Below, one piece after another: positions 46,641-56,839 of a stretch of 64,000 nucleotides of DNA. The position numbers were made by a program, and so were the translations under genes. Numbering within the stretch: position 1 is the first letter of the stretch; the number at the start of each line of letters is the position of its first letter. This DNA comes from Anastrepha obliqua (taxonomy: Eukaryota; Arthropoda; Insecta; Diptera; Tephritidae). The DNA is taken from NCBI RefSeq assembly GCF_027943255.1, contig NC_072892.1:34681792-34745791 (forward strand), read 5' to 3'. The notes below the pieces were generated by a model. The model was given only the letters and a program-made list of their open reading frames with translations, ran no database searches and was not told the DNA's origin.

Positions 46641-47527
46641 TCCATGTTTGGCAACACTGTGTGGTGAGAGAGTAATCAGCTGACACGTTTCTGCGGAAAC
46701 AAACCAAAATGCCACGTTAACAGTTTACGATACTACGGAGCAGAACGGTGGTGAGAATTCATTTACATGGGGCTCTCATTAGTTTCATCGTGTCAGTTGA
46801 CACGGGCGTACGTTTACGTTGGTGAGTGTGAGCACCATCACTTGTCAACGAAATGCGTAACACTAACATTGTCAACAAATCTACCAGTGTTCGGCGAAAT
46901 GAGTTTCAACCGATTGTTTCGATTTGTTTATCGCTTGTGGCCTGCATAACCAGCGTCAATTGTACACAATACCAAGTGACGCCAAGTCCTTCTTCACCCG
47001 TTGGACAACCATTGAACAGATCCATAAGTAAAAACACTCTCAGTTGATCGTCAAAAAATGCCCACAGCTGAGATCAGTTGATTCGAAAACGCTCTCTTAT
47101 GTAACATAGTTGCATGAAAAATTTGCTAGAAAATCGTTTAAAAATTTCGTACAGATTCTTGTAGATATTTCACAATATAAAAGCATTAGTATGGCTAAAA
47201 AATATATTAAAAATATTTGTGTTTCAAAAATTTTCAAGTCAAAGAAATTATTTTGGATTTTTTTCAATGAAATTCGCTTAAGCTTAGGACGCGTAGTGCT
47301 TTCCCCCTCATTTAGCTTCGGTTTAAGTTGATTGATCAGACATACACATACATCAAGATTAAATTTCCGTCCGCGCGTCAGGTGTTAAAAACTATAACTC
47401 TCGCTGTCTAAGAATTTGGGTTGGTGCCAAAAATTAACAGTCAGCCCAAATAAAATTATATTAAAATGCGCGTGGATATATAAAGTTTGGTTCGCATCGA
47501 ATTTAGCACTTTGTAATAGTATAATTG
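46641..47527. other. Intergenic DNA, nothing recognised
   Basis: Contains TCAGCTGACACG (46676) and similar CGTGTCAGTTGACACG (46788), a possible small inverted motif. No gene or family recognised. Confidence 0.35.
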
Positions 47528-47842
47528 CAGCCGCCATAGCCGAATGGCTTGGTACGTGACTACCATTCGGAATACAGAGAGAACGTAGGTTTGAATCTCG
47601 GTGAAATCAAGAAAAAGGTTTTTTCGAATAGCGTTCGCCCCTCGGCCGACAATAGCAAACCTCCTGTGTATTTCTTCCATGAAAAAGCTCCTCATAAAAA
47701 ATATCTGCCGTTTGGAGTCGGCTTGAAAGTGTAGGCCCCTCCATTTGTGGAACAACACCAAGACACACACCACAAATAGGAGTAGGAGCTCGGCCAAACA
47801 TCTAAAAAGGGTGTACGCGCCAATCATATATATATATATATA
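47528..47842 (+). mobile_element. tRNA-derived SINE, near full length (copy H)
   Basis: Head GCAGCCGCCATAGCCGAATG with A-box-like TAGCCGAATGGC and B-box-like GGTTTGAATCTC, body with CGAATAGCGTTCGCCCCTCG, TATTTCTTCCATGAAAAAGC, GAGTCGGCTTGAAAGTGTAG, and tail GAGCTCGGCCAAACATC, AAAAAGGGTGTACGCGCCAA, ATATATATATAT. The best-preserved tail in the window, with the repeat run intact. Confidence 0.9.
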
Positions 47843-48237
47843 AACAGAATGAAATAGCTGAGCGATCAACGCCAGGCGAATCGATATCATCGGGTGGTAG
47901 TTCGCACAATGAAATTGAATCAAAATGAAATTAACATGAAAATTTAAACTTTATGAGGTTGGCACTTCGACCCCATGATCTTTTTTATCATTTATACGTA
48001 TGTATCTGTGCAAAGCATTTCGCCAAGTGAGTTATCTTTGGTGAAGAAAATATGCTTACATTTTTCACTGATAGCTGATTTTGTCGACCGGCGGCAGCAG
48101 GAAAATTAAAAATAAATCTAACCTGATAATATTTTTAAGATGTATGAATTTCTAAAAAGTTTGATACTTCTAATAACTAAATAAACAATTTTGGCAACGA
48201 ACTTTCACCCGACGATGTTCGTTCAGCGATTTGCTTA
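47843..48237. other. Intergenic DNA, nothing recognised
   Basis: Short stretch between a SINE and the maT element; nothing recognised. Confidence 0.4.
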
Positions 48238-48336
48238 GGGTGAACGATATGAAGTGTTAGCAACTTCACACTGCTGGTATCTGTAAAACAGCTCATGACA
48301 TCAACGTCAAAATTGTTCTAATCACAGTTCAATATA

Positions 48337-51200
48337 TCTTCTTCTATATTATAAAGAGGAAAACTTTGTTTGTTTGTTTGTTACGAATAGGCTCAAAAAC
48401 TACTGGACCGATTTTAAAAATTCTTTCACCATTCGAAAGCTACATTATCCACGAGTAACATGGATTATATTTTATTTTGGAAATAGGGCTCGAGATATAG
48501 GTCAAAACGTGGACCCGGGTAACCTTCGGACGTGTATGTACAATATGGGTATCAAATGAAAGCTGTTGGTGAATGCTTTAGTACAGAGTATTTTTCATGC
48601 CGCTCCGTGACTGGGGTCTCGAGATATAGGTCAAAACGTGGACCCGGGTAACCTTCGGATGTGTATGTACAATATGGGTATCAAATTGAGGCTGTTGGTG
48701 AATGCTTTAGTACAGAGTATTTTTCATGCCGCTCCGTGACTGGGGTCTCGAGATATAGGTCAAAAGGTGGACCCGGGTAACCTTTGGTTGTGTATGTACA
48801 ATATGGGTATCAAATGAAAGCTGTTGATAAGTGCTTTAATTTATACCTATTGATGACTAGGGTCTGGAAATATATGCCAAAACGTGGACCCGCCGTGTCT
48901 TTGCACCGAATTAAACCAAACTTACACACATTGTTAAGGAGGTATTGAAGATGGTTTCCGTATAGTTTGGATACCTATTGGTAGATAGGGTCTCGAGATA
49001 TAGGTCCAAACGTGGACCCGGGTAACCTTCGGATGTGTATGTACAATATGGGTATCAAATGGAAGCTGTTGGTGAATGCTTTAGTTCAGAGTATTTCCAT
49101 CCGCTCCGTGACTAGGGTCTCGAGATAGAGACCAAAACGTGGAGCCTAGAATGTGTTTGTACAATATGGATATCAAATTGAAGCTGTTGGGGAATGCTTT
49201 AGTACAGAGTATTTTTCATGCCGCTCCGTGACTGGGGTCTCGAGATATAGGTCAAAACGTGGACCCGGGTAACCTTTGGTTGTGTATGTACAATATGGGT
49301 ATCAAATGAAAGCTGTTGATAAGTGCTTTAATATGGGGTAATTTTCATACCTATTGATGACTAGGGTCTGGAAATATATGCCAAACGTGGACCCGCCGTG
49401 TCTTTGCACCGAATTAAACCAAACTTACACACATTGTTAAGGAGGTATTGAAGATGGTTTCCGTATAGTTTGGATACCTATTGGTAGATAGGGTCTCGAG
49501 ATATAGGTCAAAACGTGGACCCGGGTAACCTTCGGATGTGTATGTACAATATGGGTATCAAATGAAAGCTGTTGATAAGTGCTTTAATTCGGGGTAATTT
49601 GATGACTAAGGTCTGGAAATATATGCCAAAACGTGGACCCGCCGTGTCTTTGCACCGAATTAAACCAAACTTACACACATTGTTAAGGAGGTATTGAAGA
49701 TGGTTTCCGTATAGTTTGGATTCCTATTGGTAGACAGGGTCTCGAGATATAGGTCAAAACGTGGACCCGGGTAACCTTCGGATGTGTATGTACAATATGG
49801 GTATCAAATGGAAGCTGTTGGTGAATGCTTTAGTTCAGAGTATTTCCATCCGCTCCGTGACTAGGGTCTCGAGATAGAGACCAAAACGTGGAGCCTAGAA
49901 TGTATTTGTACAATATGGATATCAAATGAAAGCTGTTGATAAGTGCTTTAATACGGGGTAATTTTCATACCTATTGATGACTAGGGTCTCGAAATATATG
50001 CCAAAACGTGGACCCGCCGTGTCTTTGAACCGAATTAAACCAAACTTACACACATTGTTAAGTAGATATTGAAGATGATTTCCGTATAGTTTGAATACCT
50101 ATTGGTAGATAGGGTCTCGAGATATAGGTCAAAACGTGGACCCGGGTAACCTTCGGATGTGTATGTACAATATGGGTATCAAATGGAAGCTGTTGCTGAA
50201 TGCTTTAGTTCAGAGTATTTTTCATGCCACTCCGTGACTAGGGTCTCGAGATAGAGACCAAAACGTGGAGCCTAGAATGTGTTTGTACAATATGGATATC
50301 AAATTGAAGCTGTTGGGGAATGCTTTAGTACAGAGTATTTTTCATGCCGCTCCGTGACTGGGGTCTCGAGATATAGGTCAAAACGTGGACCCGGGTAACC
50401 TTTGGTTGTGTATGTACAATATGGGTATCAAATGAAAGCTGTTGATAAGTGCTTTAATACGGGGTAATTTTCATACCTATTGATGACTAGGGTCTCGAAA
50501 TATATGCCAAAACGTGGACCCGCCGTGTCTTTGCACCGAATTAAACCAAACTTACGCACATTGTTAAGTAAGTATTGAAAATGGGTTTCGTAAAGTTTGG
50601 TTGTAATTCGGAGCACTAGCAACGGGTACAGCGTTCTTTTGAACCATCCATAATGTCGCTTACTTTTTTAACGCTTGGGGCGGAACTGAACTGTCAAATT
50701 GACAGTGTGAGTTACAATGGGTCTATATTTCTTTCTGATTTGGATGCCATAAGGAAAAAACGTAAGTGCAACATGTAAAAATTGTTTGTGAATTTTTTTG
50801 GAGTGGATTTTGGAACAGTGAATAATTTCTTACGAAATTTGAGAATTTAATGTGAAATCCGAATGAAATTATGTGTTCGTGAAAAAAAAAATTTTTTCGT
50901 TTTTTTTTTTGAAAAATATAAATGGATAATGGTTAAAAAAGCTCCAATGGATCAGGAAAAAAGACGATTGTTTATTCATATGCGTTGATTTGACATTTAA
51001 AAACAATCTTCTTTTTTCCTGATTTTCAATTTATATTTTATATTTACTCAAAAACAAATAGAAAAACAAAAAATATTGTTTATGCCAAAGCGCTTGAATA
51101 AAGAATAAAGAAATAAATAATATGAAAATCATATATTTTCTGTTCTAAACCATATCTATTCTATTTTAGTGTGCCTAGCGAAGGGGGCCGGGTTTGCTAG
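48337..51200 (+). mobile_element. Helitron, non-autonomous, 2.86 kb with internal satellite (copy 1)
   Basis: Begins TC within TCTTCTATATTATAAAGAGG and ends GGGCCGGGTTTGCTAG (CTAG at 51197-51200), inserted between A (48336) and T (51201), as Helitrons do, with no target duplication. The same termini and flanking A/T are found at 59915-61266. No Rep/helicase coding is present. The middle is a tandem array (48489-50560); the 3' part (50560-51200) matches copy 2 closely. It interrupts the 5' UTR of the maT transposon. Confidence 0.88.
48489..50560 (+). repeat. Tandem array of about 17 monomers in the Helitron
   Basis: Monomers of about 125-130 bp carry AAAACGTGGACCCGGGTAAC (about 9 copies), a second type with AAACGTGGACCCGCCGTGTC (5 copies) and a third with AAACGTGGAGCCTAGAATG (3 copies). 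They are arranged in a partly regular higher-order pattern. The first three are spaced 129 bp apart. Helitron copy 2 has only three such monomers. Confidence 0.88.
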
Positions 51201-52388
51201 TTGTTTATAAACCATCAAAAGCATTTGCGTCTCAGTTTTGTTGAATTTTTTTTTTCTGTGATGGAATTCAAACGTAATAGTGTGATTGCGTTATATTTGG
51301 CTGGAAAATCACAACCAGCCATTGTTCGTGAGCTCAGTCACCTCAAAGTGAATAAAATTTTTGTGTATCGCATTATAAAACGTTACAATGATACTGGTAG
51401 CATTGCAAAACGCTATGGAGGTGGACCAAAAAAAACCGCAACAACGCCAGAAATACATAGTTCGGAAAGTGAAGGCTCGACTTGAACGAAATCCCCCTCG
51501 AAGTGAAAGAAAAATGGCCAAAGAACTGAAAATATCGCAAGACAGCATTCAACGCATATTGAAAAATGAGCTCAATGTCAAGGTTTACAAGTTCCAAAAA
51601 GCACACGATCTTTCACCCCAGAAAAAAAAGTTCGTTGCGAAAGAGCAAAGGAGTTGTTGAGTTTGCACGAACGTGGCGAATTTCCTAACATTGTGTTTTC
51701 TGATAAAAAAAATTTCCCAATTGAGGAGTTCATAAACACTCAAAACGATCGTGTTTACTTGACCGAACGCTCATACGAGAATTTGAGCCTACGTATGGCC
51801 ACTCGAAGCAATTTCCCATCGCAAGTAATGGTTTGGGCCGCAGTGACCGCTGATGGACGCTCTCCAATCGTTTTTATCGAGCCTGGTGTCAAAGTGAATG
51901 CGACTTATTATCGGGAAAATGTTTTAGAAGCTTCTTTATAGCCGTGGACACGCAAACATTTCGGTGGTAGACCATGGACGTTCCAACAGGACTCGGCACC
52001 ATCTCATAAAGCTCGTGTGAACCAAGAATGGTTAAAAAATTATGTTCCACACTTCATTTCGTTCACACAATGGCTTTCGAATTCGCCAGACGCAAATCCG
52101 ATGGACTATTCCATCTGGCCCATTTTAGAGAGCAAGGTGAGGACTACAAAATATGTCAGTATGGATGCGCTGAAAAAAGCGATTATACGAGAATGGGCCA
52201 AAATACCTCAAGATCACATTCGTGCAGTATGCAACTCATTTTTTGACCGTTTGAAGGCTATAGTTAAGGCAAAAGGTGGTCATATGGTCATCATTTTTGA
52301 ACAATTTTGTCTTTCAAAGCAATAAAAACTAATTTCACACAAAAAAGTTATGGTGTTTTGAATGGGTAACACTTCATATCGTTCACCC

Positions 52389-52804
52389 GTTTTATACAAG
52401 GTGGCACATTGGAAGATTTATAATTTTTTCAAACGGCGTCGTCCGTCAGTCATACATTCTTGACACTTGTGAACTAAACAGCTGCAGTATACAACCAGAC
52501 AGGCAATGGAGTGCGTAAAGGTCAAAACAAAGATTTCCATGACTTAACCCTTTACCGCATATTGATTCGATTTTATTTCCCAATTAAGTATTATAAAATA
52601 ACTTAAACTATTTTAATCCATTAAATTTGTATTTAGCAAAAATAAAATGCAAAAAACGTGTCTATGATTTTATGACATTTCGAAATAACCTCAATTTTGT
52701 GCATGGGGTGAAAAAGCAGAATTGAAGTGCAAGTGATTCATTTTCAAAAAACGGTGACAGGGTAAAACGTAAGTACTTTTTGGCAAAAAAAAATATTTTC
52801 ATGG
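52389..52804. other. Intergenic DNA, nothing recognised
   Basis: Includes ATACAAGGTGGCAC at 52395, similar to the MITE end at 17888, but no second end was found. Otherwise AT-rich. Confidence 0.35.
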
Positions 52805-53310
52805 AGTCGGTTGTACATATTTCTTGACGGATAATTGTTGCGAACAATTGTTAATGCTCCCTGGTTTATCACAAACGAAGCCATACACAAGGATCTAGGT
52901 ATTCCATTTGTTAAGAGAGAAATCTCAGTATATTCTAAGAGATACATTGAACGATTGTCAAATCATGTAAACACAAATGCTATTTGCTTGTTGGACACAA
53001 CCAATGAAATTAGACGATTAAAGCGCAATCATGTCTTAGACTTGCCATTCCTTTAAATTTGTCAATTTAATAATAATAATAAAAAAAAAGAAAAACAAAA
53101 AAAAAAAAACAAAAAAGAGCTAAATATGAAATTGTTAAAAGGCTCCAATAAATTTTAAAATTCTAATATACCTAGGTTATACATGAAGTAAGTTAATTTA
53201 ATAATAATAATAATAAAAAAAAAGAAAAAAAAATAAAAAAAAAAAAATTAAATATGAAATTGTTAAAATGCTCCAATAAATTTTAAAATTCTAATATAAG
53301 TTATACATGA
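52805..53310 (+). mobile_element. Jockey-like LINE 3' end with duplicated 3' UTR
   Basis: The frame LRTIVNAPWFITNEAIHKDL, GIPFVKREISVYSKRYIERL and RRLKRNHVLDLPFL, ending at 53056, is the classic jockey-clade C-terminus (NAPW...D...P.V...I...RL). After it, a block of about 125 bp containing TTAATAATAATAATAA and ATATGAAATTGTTAAAA occurs twice in tandem (from about 53064 and 53190). Confidence 0.8.
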
Positions 53311-53319
53311 TCGGAGGTG

Positions 53320-53830
53320 GCGAGTGGAAACTACTTGCGTTACGACCAGACAAATCTGGCCATCCTACAATCTGAAACAGACAAAAACCCTTATAAGTCT
53401 TTCGAAACACGAACTAAGGCATATAATATCTCTTATCACCGGCCACTGCCTTTTGGGCACTCACGCACGTCGGCTCGGGGTTCCTCAAAACGACCTGTGC
53501 AGATACTGCGAGGACGAAGATGAGGAAGTATCGAAAAGACATTTGCTGTGCAGTTGTCCGGGTCTAGCCAGAAGTCGACTCGCTCTTCTAGGCTCTCCAA
53601 CAATTAACAATCTTTCAGTACTCTCGGACCTAAAAATCGAATCTCTCATCAAATTTTCGAAACGAATTAATATCTTTGACCAAAATCTACAATAAAAATC
53701 TCGGTTAGGTGGGGAAATCATTTAAAATAATGAGCTCTAGGGCAACACAACGGACCCAACTTGCGGTCTATGTGGCACTCCGATGCGGGGTCACCCTTAA
53801 ACCAACCAACCCAACCAAATACAAAATAAA
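53320..53830 (+). mobile_element. LINE C-terminus and 3' end (copy 1 of a pair)
   Basis: A 123-codon frame ends at 53695: RQIWPSYNLKQTKTLISLSK, HELRHIISLITGHCLLGTHA, CRYCEDEDEEVSKRHLLCSC (Cys/His knuckle) and LIKFSKRINIFDQNLQ. The 3' region reads TCTAGGGCAACACAACGGAC and ends with CCAACCAACC-type repeats. The same end is duplicated at 54292-54660. Confidence 0.85.
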
Positions 53831-53992
53831 GGAAAAAAAGGAACAATTAAAAGAAAATACAAAATAACAAATAAAATAATATAAAATAACAAAATAAAAA
53901 ATAATGAAAACAACAATAATAACAAAAAAAAAATAATAATAATATAATAAACAAAAAAATAATAATATAATAAACAAAAAAATTAAGAAACA
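53831..53992. other. A-rich low-complexity DNA
   Basis: Runs of ACAAAATAAAA and AATAATAT type without coding signal, leading into the palindrome. Confidence 0.6.
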
Positions 53993-54291
53993 AAAATTAA
54001 ATTCAAATATTAAAAAGAAATTTAATTAGAAAGTTAAATAAAATTATTAAATTAAAAAATTAAAAAAAAAAAATATTAAAAAAAAGTAAAAAAAAAGTAA
54101 AAAGTAAAAAAAAAGTCTTTCGAAACACGAACTAAGGTATTATATGCCTTAGTTCGTGTTTCGAAAGACTTTTTTTTTACTTTTTACTTTTTTTTTACTT
54201 TTTTTTAATATTTTTTTTTTTTAATTTTTTAATTTAATAATTTTATTTAACTTTCTAATTAAATTTCTTTTTAATATTTGAATTTAATTTT
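53993..54291. repeat. Near-perfect palindrome, 145-bp arms
   Basis: The left arm (53993-54137) and right arm (54147-54291) are inverse copies with no mismatch noticed by eye, around a 9-bp loop (TATTATATG). The central part, AGTCTTTCGAAACACGAACT, is the LINE sequence found at 53398, and its inverse follows; the outer parts are A-rich and T-rich. The LINE resumes right after the right arm. Confidence 0.9.
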
Positions 54292-54660
54292 CTTATCACC
54301 GGCCACTGCCTTTTGGGCACTCACGCACGTCGGCTCGGGGTTCCTCAAAGCGACCTGTGCAGGTGCTGCGGGGACGAGGATGAGGAAGTATCGAGCAGAC
54401 ATTTGCTGTGCAGTTGTCCCGGTCTAGCCAGAAGTCGACTCGCTCTTCTAGGCTCTCCAACAATTGACAATCTTTCAGTACTCTCGAACCTGAAAATCGA
54501 ATCTCTCATCAAATTCTCGAAACGAATTAATATCTTTGACCAAAATCAACAATAAAAATCTCGGTTAGGTGGGGAAATCACATAACATAATGAGCTCTAG
54601 GGCAACACAACGGACCCAACTTGCGGTCTATGTGGCAACCAACCAACCAACCAACCAAGT
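54292..54660 (+). mobile_element. LINE C-terminus and 3' end (copy 2 of a pair)
   Basis: From CTTATCACCGGCCACTGCC onward this repeats 53430-53760 with few differences: LGVPQSDLCRCCGDEDEEVS, SRHLLCSCPGLARSRLALLG and LIKFSKRINIFDQNQQ, stop at 54555. The tail is CCAACCAACCAACCAACC. The 5' part is replaced by the palindrome. Confidence 0.85.
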
Positions 54661-54846
54661 TATACAATTTTCGAGTAAAAAATTAAATCTAATAACATAA
54701 AATATGCATAAGAATTGTAAAAAGAAAAAATTCTATAGTTTTCTATGTAGTTTTGCACCAGTGTAAATACTATGCTGTCATTAGATAATAAGATCTCTTT
54801 TGCTGAATATCTGTATTCTAAGATAGATTGCAAATAAGGTATTTCC

Positions 54847-54849
<3 letters not shown>

Positions 54850-54877
<28 letters not shown>
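54850..54877 (+). repeat. Poly-A run of 28
   Basis: An uninterrupted A homopolymer in otherwise unassigned DNA. It may be the tail of a retroposed sequence, but no upstream source was recognised. Confidence 0.9.
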
Positions 54878-54878
<1 letters not shown>

Positions 54879-55433
54879 TTGCAGTTGATTTCATTTGAAA
54901 TTGTTACTCAATTTAATAGCTGCATAACAACCGATTTTAATTGAAAAAATTTTAGCGAGGAATTGGCAAATTTATTCCGCTTCTTTCCTTTTGATCAAGA
55001 ACGAAATGCAAATTGATATTTATGAAATCAAACTACTTTTTTGAATTTATTTTCATATTATATATGTATGGCATGTATGCATGCCCATAAATATAGTATG
55101 TAGAACTGACATTGTGCTAAAAACCGGTATCGGACATTTAAAGTCTCGCTTCCGGTGTCATTAACCCTTTGCGTAGTAGTAGTTACTTACTTGCGACCTA
55201 TGGCCCACTTAAAGGTTAATCAAATCATTTATAACGCAAATCAAATCATTTATTACGTTATTACAGTTGCACGCGTTACCATAGATTATTAAAATTGTTC
55301 TGTACAGGTGTGAACATATAAACCCTCCGTTGGGCACTGGGGTCTGGCTCCACTTTTTCGTATTTGGATGTGAATTTAAGATACAGTGGCTCACAGCTTA
55401 TTTCAAGCAGTTGCAGTTTATGAATTTAAATTA
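54878..55433. other. Intergenic DNA, nothing recognised
   Basis: No coding or repeat signal recognised. Confidence 0.4.
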
Positions 55434-56830
55434 CAGCGCACGCTCGATAACGTGAACTTATTCAAACCAAGGCAGTTCACGTTAACAAAAGTGTTTACGT
55501 TTTGGAATGCCCAAAAAGACTATGTAAATATATTTTTTCACATTTAAATTCACTTTTTATTCTGGTTTTGGTTACATATTAATTTAAAATTAAGTCATAC
55601 GATGGTTTTATTTAAAAAAATCAGTCATCGCTTTTTGTATCTTCTGTTTGTCTAAAACTTGAAGCACAGCTTTCTCCCTTAACCGTCTTAGCACACTCAT
55701 ATTATTTTGATCGACGTCTTCATGACCAGCCCATATTAACGCTTTGTTGAAAATTTCAACTGCTTCAGTCGGATTCATTTTCTCCAGTTGCTCTGATACG
55801 CTGTCAACATCGGATTTGTCCTCTTGTTGATGATCGTCATATGCATTGCCCTCCTCGATATCTTCGTTCCATTCATGAATGGCTGCTAACGTGAATTCAA
55901 TCTGAAATAAAAGAAAGTTTTTTCAATAACCCACATACATATCTTTGAGCATATCTGCGAACACGATTTAAACTACTAAGGAGATCGACGGTGTTGCTCA
56001 TCAAGGTGCGAAGTTCAGCTTCCTACTTTTTTTTTTTAAAAACCAACGGAACATTATCTTCGGGAACATCATTGTTTACTGCAAAATTTAAAATATTGTT
56101 CCAGCACTTAGCTAATGTTGCTTCACCAACACGAAAGCAAGCCGCATCCAAAAGATTTATAGCTGTTTATAAGTTAATTTTTTTCAACGACTCGAGCAAA
56201 TCAGACTTTGTCGCTGCTATTGAAGCTAGAAGGCTGTTTCTGTAATGCAACTTAGTGATTTTTAGAGCATTCTTATCCATCGGTTGAATGAGGGGAGTAA
56301 CGTTTGGTGGCATAATATATATATAATTGGCGCGTACACCCTTTTTGGGTGTTTAGCCGATCTCCTCCTCCTATTTGTGGTGTGCGTCTTGATGTTGTTC
56401 CACAAATGGAGGGACCTACAGTTCCAAGCCGACTCCGAGCGGCAGATATTTTTATGAGGAGCTTTTTCATGCCTTTGGTGGCATAAACCTTGCCGAAATT
56501 TGCCCATTCTCCGTTGTCAGTTCAGCTCCATTTGGGTGAGAAGGAGCGTTGTCGATTAGGAGGAAAGCTTTAATTGGTAAAGCTTTCTCCTTTAAAAACG
56601 ATATAACCTTAAAAAACAACCAGTTAACCTTAAAAATCGGACAAAACTTAAAAGGAATATTCACCTGTGGAATAAATGACTCATTTAGCAACATCATATT
56701 TCTTTGCTAAAATCGTGACAGATGAGCCTTTTTTTAAAAAGCTGAGAATTTTAGCCCTTTGTTTTAATGTCGAGCACACGGGTTTTTTAGAACTCATTTT
56801 CACCAGAAAACATAAGACGTAACACTCTTT
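55434..56830 (-). mobile_element. pogo/Tigger transposase pseudogene, split by a SINE
   Basis: Minus strand: MSSKKPVCSTLKQRAKILSF (start of a CENP-B-type N-terminal HTH, from 56797), a deletion, then FLKEKALPIKAFLLIDNAPS (catalytic Asp, 56600-56550) and GQISARFMPPKA; the SINE interrupts here. Beyond it the frame continues NVTPLIQPMDKNALKITKLH (third Asp block) and LAKCWNNILNFAVNND. After an apparent intron-like break comes EWNEDIEEGNAYDDHQQEDK to AVEIFNKALIWAGHEDVDQN. The 3' end CAGCGCACGCTCGATAACG (55434) resembles pogo-type inverted ends. The first Asp region is missing, so it is dead. Confidence 0.88.
56316..56474 (-). mobile_element. SINE with target-site duplication inside Tigger (copy I)
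   Basis: Minus-strand order: CATGAAAAAGCTCCTCATAA, AAATATCTGCCGCTCGGAGT, CGGCTTGGAACTGTAGGTCC, GAGATCGGCTAAACACCC, AAAAAGGGTGTACGCGCCAA, TTATATATATAT. It is 5'-truncated and flanked by TTTGGTGGCATAA on both sides (about 56303-56315 and 56475-56487), a 13-bp target-site duplication that interrupts the RFMPP-NVTPLIQP motif of the transposase. Confidence 0.9.
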
Positions 56831-56839
56831 GCAAAACAA

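Larger units (their letters stand above)
48238..52388 (+). mobile_element. maT-type (DD37D) Tc1/mariner transposon split by a Helitron
   Basis: Inverted ends GGGTGAACGATATGAAGTG (48238) and CACTTCATATCGTTCACCC (52370-52388). Removing the Helitron (48337-51200) leaves about 1287 bp, a normal size. The transposase starts at ATG 51261: MEFKRNSVIALYLAGKSQPA (HTH), then, in other frames, RNPPRSERKMAKELKISQDS, NIVFSDKKNF (first Asp), VMVWAAVTADGRSPIVF, a TAG at 51939, WTFQQDSAPSHKARVNQEW (second Asp) and ANPMDYSIWPILESKV (third Asp). There are 37 residues between the second and third Asp, the maT spacing. Two frameshifts and one stop inactivate it. Confidence 0.9.

Noticed and set aside
48489..50560. 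CRISPR-like direct repeats
   Set aside because: Repeats are full tandem monomers of about 129 bp with no unique spacers, inside a Helitron in a eukaryote.
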